Shown: positions 14,310 to 19,743 of the stretch, one piece after another | How the letters are laid out: each line of letters starts with the position of its first letter | Numbering within the stretch: position 1 is the first letter of the stretch | Source: an uncultured Clostridiaceae bacterium | GTDB taxonomy: Bacteria > Bacillota > Clostridia > TANB77 > CAG-508 | DNA length: 19,743 nucleotides | Reading direction: 5' to 3' | Assembly: GCA_905198755.1 (NCBI GenBank) | Contig: CAJKDR010000009.1 | Coordinates: 1 to 19,743, forward strand | Translations under genes and position numbers: made by a program | Notes under the pieces: generated by a model | Database searches by the model: none | Told to the model about the DNA's origin: nothing | What the model saw: the letters and a program-made list of their open reading frames with translations, nothing else

Positions 14310-14836
14310 AAAAGAAAGAAGGAATGAAAGTGGAAGAAAAAAAAGAAGAGTTGAAAAAGGAAGAACAAAAATTAGCTGAAGAAACTTGCAAAGAAGATAA
14401 TGAAATAAACAATATGAAAACAGAATTAGAAGAAACTACAGATAGACTAAAAAGATTAATGGCAGAGTTTGATAACTTTAAGAAAAGAAGTGCTAAAGAA
14501 AGAGAAGGATTATATAATTCATTACTTTCAGATATTGTTTCATCATTCTTACCAGTAGTTGATAATTTAGAAAAAGCTGTAAATAGTAATACAGAAGATG
14601 AAGGATACAAACAAGGAGTAGAATTGGTTTTAAAACAATTCACAGATGTTTTATCTTCGTTAGGAGTAAAAGAAATAGAAACAGTAGGAACAACTTTTAA
14701 TCCAGAATATCATGAAGCGGTAAGTTCAGTACAAGATGAAAACTTAGGAGAAAAAGAAGTTAAAGAAGTATTCAGAAAAGGATATAAAATTGGTGAAAGA
14801 GTTATACGTCATGCTATGGTTGTGGTGGCTAATTAG
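14306..14836 (+). CDS. grpE: Nucleotide exchange factor GrpE
   Basis: GrpE releases ADP from DnaK. The 176-residue frame has a lysine- and glutamate-rich, coiled-coil-like N-terminus (1-50), the dimer helix LKRLMAEFDNFKKRSAKERE, then LLPVVDNLEKAV-like FLPVVDNLEKAV and the C-terminal beta domain NPEYHEAVSSV, KGYKIGERVIRHAMVVVAN. The start is uncertain. The TTG at 14306 overlaps the hrcA stop (TTGA) and has AGGAG 13 bases upstream, which is far. The ATG at 14324 has GAAGG almost touching it, which is too near. I keep the TTG because overlap with hrcA is typical of a coupled operon. Confidence 0.93.
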   Translation: MKKKEGMKVEEKKEELKKEEQKLAEETCKEDNEINNMKTELEETTDRLKRLMAEFDNFKKRSAKEREGLYNSLLSDIVSSFLPVVDNLEKAVNSNTEDEGYKQGVELVLKQFTDVLSSLGVKEIETVGTTFNPEYHEAVSSVQDENLGEKEVKEVFRKGYKIGERVIRHAMVVVAN

Positions 14837-14959
14837 ATAATGGCATCGTAAATTCTTAAAAAATATGTTTTTAATTTTAAATTATATAAATCTACAAAAG
14901 AAAATAAAATTTAAAAAAAGTTAAAAAATAATTATTAGATAGAAAGGAAGTTTTAAATT

Positions 14960-16825
14960 ATGGGAAAAATTATAGGAATTGATTTAGGTACAACAAACTC
15001 ATGTGTAGCTGTTATGGAAGGAGGAGAACCAGTTGTTATACCAAACGCTGAAGGAAATAGAACTACTCCATCAGTTGTTGCTTTCTCAAAAAACGGAGAA
15101 AGATTAGTAGGACAAATAGCAAAACGTCAAGCTGTTACAAATCCAGAAAATACAGTAATATCTATAAAAAGAGATATGGGTACAAATAAAAAAGTAAATA
15201 TTGAAGGTGATGAATTTACACCACAAGAAATATCAGCAATGATATTACAAAAATTAAAATCAGATGCTGAAAACTACTTAGGAACAACAGTTAACCAAGC
15301 AGTTATAACAGTTCCAGCATACTTTAGTGATAGCCAACGTCAAGCAACAAAAGATGCTGGTAAAATAGCAGGACTTGAAGTATTAAGAATTATAAATGAA
15401 CCAACAGCAGCAGCATTAGCTTATGGTATGGACAAAGAAGATACAGATAGTAAAATAATGGTATATGACTTAGGTGGAGGTACATTTGATGTATCTATAC
15501 TAGATATAGGTGATGGTGTATTTGAAGTTTTAGCAACTAGCGGAAACAATAAATTAGGTGGAGACGATTTCGACCAAAAAATAATAGACTACCTAGTAGA
15601 CGAATTTAAAAAATCTAATGGAATAGACTTAAGTACAGATAAAATGGCAATGCAAAGATTAAAAGAAGCAGCAGAAAAAGCTAAAATAGAATTATCAGGT
15701 GTACAACAAACACAAATTAACTTACCATTTATTACAGCAGATGCCACTGGACCAAAACACTTAGATGTAACATTAACAAGATCAAAATTTGAAGAATTAA
15801 TTAGAGAACTAGTAGAATCAACTTCAGGACCAGTTAATCAAGCATTAAAAGATGCTGGAATATCTGCAAGTGATTTGCATAAAGTATTATTAGTTGGTGG
15901 ATCTACAAGGGTTCCAGCAGTTCAAGAATTAGTAAAAAGAATAACAGGAAAAGAACCAGATAAAGGAATAAACCCAGATGAATGTGTCGCAATAGGTGCA
16001 GCAATTCAAGGTGGTGTGTTATCAGGAGATGTTAAAGATTTAGTATTATTAGATGTAACACCATTATCATTAGGTATCGAAACATATGGTGGTGTATTTA
16101 CAAAATTAATAGAAAGAAACACAACTATACCAACTAAAAAATCACAAGTATTCTCAACAGCAGCAGATGGTCAAACTAGTGTTGAAATTCACGTTTTACA
16201 AGGTGAAAGAGAAATGGCTGCATACAATAAAACATTAGGAAGATTCCAATTAACAGGAATACCAGCAGCACCTCGTGGAGTACCACAAATTGAAGTAACG
16301 TTTGATATAGATGCAAACGGTATAGTACATGTATCAGCAAAAGATATGGCAACAGGAAATGAACAAAATGTAGCAATAACAGCAAGTTCAAACTTATCTG
16401 ATGAAGATATTGAAAAAGCTGTAAAAGATGCTGAAGCACATGCAAGTGAAGATAAAAAGAAAAAAGAAGAAATTGAAGCAAGAAATAATGCAGAAAGCTT
16501 AGTTTACAACAGTGAAAAAACATTAAAAGACTTAGGTGATAAAATAAGTGGAGAAGAAAAAGCAAAAGTAGAAACTGAAATAGCTAATGTAAAAAAAGCA
16601 CTAGAAGGAACAGATGTAGAAAACATTAAACAAGCAACAGAAAAATTAACAACAGCATTTTATGAAATTTCTGAAAAATTATACAAACAAGCAAATGCAG
16701 CAGGAGCAGCTACAGGAACAACTGCAGAAAATGCACAAGCAAATACAGATAACAATGGAGAAACTGTATATGATGCAGAATACAATGTAGAAAATGATGA
16801 CGACAAAAAAGATGAAAATAAATAA
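14960..16825 (+). CDS. dnaK: Molecular chaperone DnaK (Hsp70)
   Basis: This is a full-length Hsp70 of 621 residues. The ATPase domain (about 1-355) opens with IGIDLGTTNSCVAV at 4-17 and contains INEPTAAALAYGMD, the phosphate-binding YDLGGGTFDVSIL and VLLVGGSTRVPAVQELV. The hydrophobic linker DVKDLVLLDVTP precedes the substrate-binding domain (PLSLGIETYGGVF onward) and a helical lid. The tail ends in an acidic, disordered NVENDDDKKDENK. AAAGGAAG at 14943-14950 is the ribosome binding site. It follows grpE after 123 bases in which I see no terminator, so it should be read from the hrcA promoter. The family and role are certain. Confidence 0.98.
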   Translation: MGKIIGIDLGTTNSCVAVMEGGEPVVIPNAEGNRTTPSVVAFSKNGERLVGQIAKRQAVTNPENTVISIKRDMGTNKKVNIEGDEFTPQEISAMILQKLKSDAENYLGTTVNQAVITVPAYFSDSQRQATKDAGKIAGLEVLRIINEPTAAALAYGMDKEDTDSKIMVYDLGGGTFDVSILDIGDGVFEVLATSGNNKLGGDDFDQKIIDYLVDEFKKSNGIDLSTDKMAMQRLKEAAEKAKIELSGVQQTQINLPFITADATGPKHLDVTLTRSKFEELIRELVESTSGPVNQALKDAGISASDLHKVLLVGGSTRVPAVQELVKRITGKEPDKGINPDECVAIGAAIQGGVLSGDVKDLVLLDVTPLSLGIETYGGVFTKLIERNTTIPTKKSQVFSTAADGQTSVEIHVLQGEREMAAYNKTLGRFQLTGIPAAPRGVPQIEVTFDIDANGIVHVSAKDMATGNEQNVAITASSNLSDEDIEKAVKDAEAHASEDKKKKEEIEARNNAESLVYNSEKTLKDLGDKISGEEKAKVETEIANVKKALEGTDVENIKQATEKLTTAFYEISEKLYKQANAAGAATGTTAENAQANTDNNGETVYDAEYNVENDDDKKDENK

Positions 16826-16842
16826 TTAAATGATGATAATAA

Positions 16843-16929
16843 TTAGAGGTTAGAAGTTAGAAGTTGGAATATATAGTAATTACTTCGAAGAATTACCATA
16901 GAATTTAATTTCTAACATCAAACCTCTAA
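16843..16929. repeat. 87-bp palindromic element, MITE-like
   Basis: Outer arms of 23 bases (16843-16865 and the complement of 16907-16929) match at 20 of 23 positions; the outermost nine bases, TTAGAGGTT, match exactly. A second small hairpin lies in the middle (GTAATT 16876-16881 with AATTAC 16891-16896 around CTTCGAAG). It has no coding capacity and no T-tract. I do not see a convincing target-site duplication. It is probably a dispersed non-autonomous repeat and may attenuate or process the dnaK-dnaJ transcript. Confidence 0.6.
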
Positions 16930-16949
16930 CATATTATTGGAGGAATAAA

Positions 16950-17313
16950 ATGGAAAACAAAGATTTAAATATATCAGAAATGATAAAAATGCAAAAAGAA
17001 TTGCACGAAATAAATAAAGAAAGATGGGGGAGAATATTATCCTGAAGATGCTAAAAATCATTTATTATATATGGTTGAAGAAATGGGAGAATGTATATCT
17101 ATTATAAAGAAAAAGGGTATAGATACTATAATGCAAGAAGGACATGTAAGAGAAAGATTTGTAGAAGAAATATCTGATGTTCTAATGTATTATATAGAAG
17201 TACTAATTAGATTAGGAATTTCACCAGAAGAGCTATCAAAAGCTTACATAGAAAAACATAATACTAATATGAATAAAAATTTTGTAGAAGATAACAAGAG
17301 AAAATATGAATAA
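16950..17313 (+). pseudogene. MazG-like nucleotide pyrophosphohydrolase, disrupted by a +1 frame break
   Basis: The gene starts at ATG 16950 with an excellent GGAGG at 16939-16943 and reads MENKDLNISEMIKMQKEL... to ...NKERWG. It then runs into TGA at 17043-17045. In the next frame the sequence continues without a gap as EYYPEDAKNHLLYMVEEMGE and on to TAA at 17313. The break is in the G5 run 17026-17030; removing one G restores a 120-residue protein, the usual length of this small MazG-like family. The family's metal-binding pattern is visible: VEEMGE (EExxE) and, later, VEEISDVLMYY (ExxD). Such enzymes remove pyrophosphate from nucleotides. Causes could be a real mutation, programmed frameshifting or a base-calling error. 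A shorter product from ATG 17071 would lack the first helix. The location inside the chaperone operon is unusual. Confidence 0.75.
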
Positions 17314-17333
17314 AATATTTGTGGAGGAATAAA

Positions 17334-18485
17334 ATGGCTGATAAAAGAGATTTTTATGAGGTTTTAGGAGTAAATAAAAATGCAACAGATGATGAATTAA
17401 AAAAAGCATACAGAAAACTTGCAAAAAAATATCATCCAGATGCAAATCCAGATAATAAAAAAGAAGCAGAAGCCAAATTTAAAGAAGTAAACGAAGCATA
17501 TGAAACTTTATCAAATCCAGAAAAAAGAAGAATGTATGATCAATTTGGACCAGACGGACCACAAGGATTCGGAGGAGCTGGTGGAAGTGGATTTTATTCA
17601 CAAGGATTTGACGGATTTAATATGGGAGACTTTGGAGATTTAGGAGACATATTCTCATCATTCTTTGGAGGAGGTTTTGCTGGAAATGGAAGAACATCAA
17701 GAGCAAAATCAGGACCTTCTAAAGGAGCAAGTTTACGTTATGATATAGAAATTACATTTGAAGAGGCATTTTTAGGCGTAGAAAAAGAAATCAGTTTTAA
17801 TAGAGAAGAAACTTGTAATACATGTCATGGAACTGGTGCTAAACCTGGAACAAAAGTAGAGAATTGTTCTATGTGTAATGGAACAGGACAAATAAGTCAA
17901 ACACAAACAACAATATTAGGACAAATGCAAACAACTAGAACATGTCCTAATTGTCATGGAGAAGGAAAAGTAATAAAAGAACCATGCGAAACATGTAGAG
18001 GAAAAGGAAAAGTAAAAAAATCAACAAAAATAAAAGTAAAAATTCCAGCAGGAATAGACGATAATCAAACAGTTATCTTAAGAGGCGAAGGTGCAGCAGG
18101 AAATAAAGGTGGAGAAAAAGGAGATTTATTTATAACTGTACATGTTAAAAGACATAGTATATATACAAGAAAACAAAACAATGTATACTGCGACATTCCG
18201 GTAACAATAACACAAGCAACATTAGGTGCAAACCTTGAAATACCAATGGTAGATGGCACAAAAGAAAAATGCAAAATACCAGAAGGAACACAAACAGATA
18301 CTAAATTTAGAATAAAAGGAAAAGGATTTAAAAATCCTAATAGTGGTTATGCAGGTGATTTTATATTTACAGTAGTTGTAAGAACGCCAAAGAGGTTAAC
18401 CAAAGAGCAAAGAGAACTAATGGAAAAATTAGCAAAAACAATGAATGAACAACCACCCGTAAAGAAAAAAGGAATATTTGGATAA
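17334..18485 (+). CDS. dnaJ: Chaperone protein DnaJ (Hsp40)
   Basis: DnaJ delivers clients to DnaK and stimulates its ATPase. Counting from ATG 17334 (383 residues), the J domain has HPD at 34-36. A Gly/Phe-rich region follows (about 75-125, GGAGGSGFYSQGFDGFNMGDFG), then four CxxCxGxG zinc motifs starting at C161, C178, C204 and C218, and the C-terminal substrate-binding domains. The in-frame TTG at 17319 is rejected: GGAGG at 17323-17327 serves the ATG, and MADKRDFYEVLGV is the normal family start. This is a full type I DnaJ. It closes the heat-shock operon and is followed by a strong terminator. Confidence 0.97.
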   Translation: MADKRDFYEVLGVNKNATDDELKKAYRKLAKKYHPDANPDNKKEAEAKFKEVNEAYETLSNPEKRRMYDQFGPDGPQGFGGAGGSGFYSQGFDGFNMGDFGDLGDIFSSFFGGGFAGNGRTSRAKSGPSKGASLRYDIEITFEEAFLGVEKEISFNREETCNTCHGTGAKPGTKVENCSMCNGTGQISQTQTTILGQMQTTRTCPNCHGEGKVIKEPCETCRGKGKVKKSTKIKVKIPAGIDDNQTVILRGEGAAGNKGGEKGDLFITVHVKRHSIYTRKQNNVYCDIPVTITQATLGANLEIPMVDGTKEKCKIPEGTQTDTKFRIKGKGFKNPNSGYAGDFIFTVVVRTPKRLTKEQRELMEKLAKTMNEQPPVKKKGIFG

Positions 18486-18515
18486 AAAGAAATCTTGCAA
18501 AAGATTTCTTTTTTC
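18484..18515 (+). terminator. Intrinsic terminator of the heat-shock operon
   Basis: GAAATCTT (18489-18496) pairs with AAGATTTC (18501-18508) around GCAA. The stem extends through flanking A and T residues to about 13 bp and is followed by a T-run. It begins at the dnaJ stop codon. Confidence 0.92.
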
Positions 18516-18547
18516 TTTCAAAATTTTACAAAAAATAACAAAATTTA

Positions 18548-18575
18548 TTGACACTAAATAGTGTTATGGTATAAT
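18548..18575 (+). promoter_or_regulatory. Sigma-A promoter of the L,D-transpeptidase gene
   Basis: TTGACA (18548-18553) and TATAAT (18570-18575), both perfect, are separated by 16 bp. A palindrome overlaps the -35 element and spacer (listed separately). Confidence 0.88.
18551..18564. promoter_or_regulatory. Candidate operator palindrome in the transpeptidase promoter
   Basis: ACACTA (18551-18556) and TAGTGT (18559-18564) form a perfect inverted repeat around AA, overlapping the end of the -35 element and the spacer. A repressor bound here would occlude the promoter. No regulator is recognisable from the site. Confidence 0.4.
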
Positions 18576-18607
18576 TGGTGAGTAAAAATATGAGATAGGG
18601 ATAAAAA

Positions 18608-19600
18608 ATGAAAGAACAAGTAAAAGAAAAAGAAAAAATTACTTCAGAAGTAAAAATAGAAAGCAAAAAGAAAAATGATATACCAGTAATAATAACTATT
18701 GTAATAGTTTCAATAATATGTATAGCATTAGCATGCTACTTAATATGTATTAAAGGGGCAGATTATACAACGGAAATAAAGCTTTCAGGAAAAGAAACAA
18801 TTGAGTTAGAAGCTGGGACCCAATATACAGAAGAAGGTGTCATAGCAAAATGCAACAATAAAGATGTAAGTAATAAAGTGAAAATTACATCAAATGTAAA
18901 TGAAAAGAAAACTGGAAATTACACTGTAAAATATAACTTAACAAATAAAGTTTTACATATAGATAAAACAGTATCAAGAAATGTAATAGTAAAAGATACA
19001 ACAGCACCAGAAATAACTATAGATGGAGAAAAAGAACAAACAATTTATGTAGGAGATAAATTTACAATTCCAGGATATAAGGCAATAGACAATTATGATG
19101 GAGATATAACATCAAAAGTAAAAGTGGAATCAAATGTAGATATATCAAAGGCGGGAACATATACAGTAAATTATTCAGTAGAAGATTTAAATGGAAATGA
19201 AGCTAAAGATTCAATAACTGTAAAAGTTAATAAAAAGAAAAATCCACATATAGTAGTATCAATTGATAAACAAACATTAACATATTATGAATATGATAAA
19301 GTGGTTTTATCATCTAAAATAGTTACAGGGAAAGATGGTAAAACACCAAGAGGAAATTTTAAAGTATTAAACAAGGCAACAAACATAATATTAAAAGGAA
19401 AAGACTATGAAAGTTTTGTGAATTATTGGATAGCTTTTAAAGGAGCATCTTTTGGATTTCATGATGCATCATGGAGAAGTAACTTTGGTGGAAAGATATA
19501 TAAAACAGCAGGAAGCCATGGATGTGTAAATATGCCATATAATAAAGTAAAACAATTATACAATATAGTTGCAATAGGAACACCAGTATATATAAAATAA
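18608..19600 (+). CDS. Membrane-anchored L,D-transpeptidase (YkuD domain) with Ig-like domains
   Basis: This 330-residue protein has a charged cytoplasmic N-terminus (1-24), one membrane anchor (about 25-48), two beta-rich Ig-like domains (about 55-130 and 134-208) and a C-terminal YkuD catalytic domain (about 214-330). The second Ig-like domain has the DUF5011-type pattern TAPEITI, DNYDGDITSKV, AGTYTVNYSVEDLNGNEA. The YkuD motif is intact: H285 in FGFHDASW and SHGCVNMP with H304 and catalytic C306. L,D-transpeptidases form 3-3 crosslinks in peptidoglycan or attach proteins to it; the Ig-like part would set the catalytic domain away from the membrane. TAGGGAT at 18596-18602 is the ribosome binding site. 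It is a single-gene unit with its own promoter and terminator. Confidence 0.92.
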   Translation: MKEQVKEKEKITSEVKIESKKKNDIPVIITIVIVSIICIALACYLICIKGADYTTEIKLSGKETIELEAGTQYTEEGVIAKCNNKDVSNKVKITSNVNEKKTGNYTVKYNLTNKVLHIDKTVSRNVIVKDTTAPEITIDGEKEQTIYVGDKFTIPGYKAIDNYDGDITSKVKVESNVDISKAGTYTVNYSVEDLNGNEAKDSITVKVNKKKNPHIVVSIDKQTLTYYEYDKVVLSSKIVTGKDGKTPRGNFKVLNKATNIILKGKDYESFVNYWIAFKGASFGFHDASWRSNFGGKIYKTAGSHGCVNMPYNKVKQLYNIVAIGTPVYIK

Positions 19601-19625
19601 AAAGCGGAATTTATTCCGCTTTTGT
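19601..19625 (+). terminator. Intrinsic terminator of the L,D-transpeptidase gene
   Basis: AAAGCGGAA (19601-19609) pairs with TTCCGCTTT (19614-19622) around a TTTA-like loop and is followed by a T-rich run. It has the same design as the terminator at 13118-13140. Confidence 0.9.
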
Positions 19626-19655
19626 TTTCTTATTGTGAAATCAATGTAAAACTAC

Positions 19656-19684
19656 TTGACAGTTTACAATAATAAATGTAAAAT
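19656..19684 (+). promoter_or_regulatory. Sigma-A promoter of a gene beyond the right edge
   Basis: TTGACA (19656-19661), 17 bases, TAAAAT (19679-19684). TTTACA (19663-19668) and TGTAAA (19677-19682) form an inverted repeat around eight bases in the spacer and -10, and another TGTAAAAC half lies just upstream of the -35. This suggests an operator-controlled promoter. No coding start is visible before the window ends. Confidence 0.65.
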
Positions 19685-19743
19685 AGAAAGGTAAATAAAA
19701 AAGATTCTTTAATATAAAAATTTAATATAGAGATTATAAATTG

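Noticed and set aside
14837..14959. Possible separate promoter or small RNA between grpE and dnaK
   Set aside because: I see only AT-rich sequence with no paired -35 and -10 elements and no strong hairpin; it is ordinary operon spacing.
17319..17333. TTG start for dnaJ
   Set aside because: GGAGG at 17323-17327 lies inside the extension and serves ATG 17334, the conserved DnaJ start.
1..19743. CRISPR array, tRNA or rRNA genes, complete insertion sequence
   Set aside because: No regularly spaced identical repeats, no cloverleaf-like or rRNA segments and no transposase gene were found in the window.

Overview
The window is very AT-rich (roughly a quarter G+C by eye) and uses AGA and AAA codons heavily. 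It carries a Firmicutes-type hrcA-grpE-dnaK-dnaJ heat-shock locus together with spoIIID, yabG, veg, a sipL-like SPOCS/LysM gene and yunB. This combination points to an endospore-forming, low-GC anaerobic member of the Clostridia (Bacillota). I cannot name a species. No rRNA, tRNA or CRISPR array was seen, and no gene-free stretch exceeds about 250 bases.

Layout. The first ~51 bases are GC-rich and unlike the rest; a short native-looking reading frame end follows. Positions 131-5938 form a signalling and transport block: a PF06541-type membrane protein, an OmpR-family response regulator and a histidine kinase in one operon closed by a strong terminator, then a separately promoted ABC ATPase and an 859-residue FtsX-like permease. 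Positions 6004-6807 hold a self-contained one-gene cassette (sigma-A promoter, unrecognised 229-residue protein, terminator). Positions 6862-10944 are the sporulation block: spoIIID; yabG and veg on the minus strand in the order known from Bacillus; and, divergently, a sipL-like gene and yunB. Positions 10950-13021 hold an MFS-type membrane protein translationally coupled to a YmdB-type metallophosphoesterase. A 74% G+C palindrome and terminator then separate this from the heat-shock block (13166-18485). That block is hrcA, grpE, dnaK, a frame-disrupted MazG-like gene and dnaJ, preceded by two degenerate CIRCE operators. The last gene (18608-19600) is a membrane-anchored L,D-transpeptidase with Ig-like domains, and a promoter at the right edge serves a gene outside the window.

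How the parts work together. The sensor kinase and regulator probably control the neighbouring ABC exporter. SpoIIID is the mother-cell switch regulator, and YabG, SipL and YunB act in spore coat and cortex assembly in the same compartment. HrcA represses the chaperone operon through CIRCE, with GrpE, DnaK and DnaJ forming the folding machine.

The gene content is largely conserved and I do not see a wholly new multi-gene system. The most interesting signals are regulatory or structural: a 14-bp RNA hairpin that can sequester the spoIIID Shine-Dalgarno, an 87-bp palindromic element and a +1 frame break between dnaK and dnaJ, two right-arm-conserved CIRCE copies at the hrcA promoter, a GC-rich palindrome, 11-bp phased TTACAAA repeats, and three intergenic TGTCGAA (Spo0A-box-like) sites.
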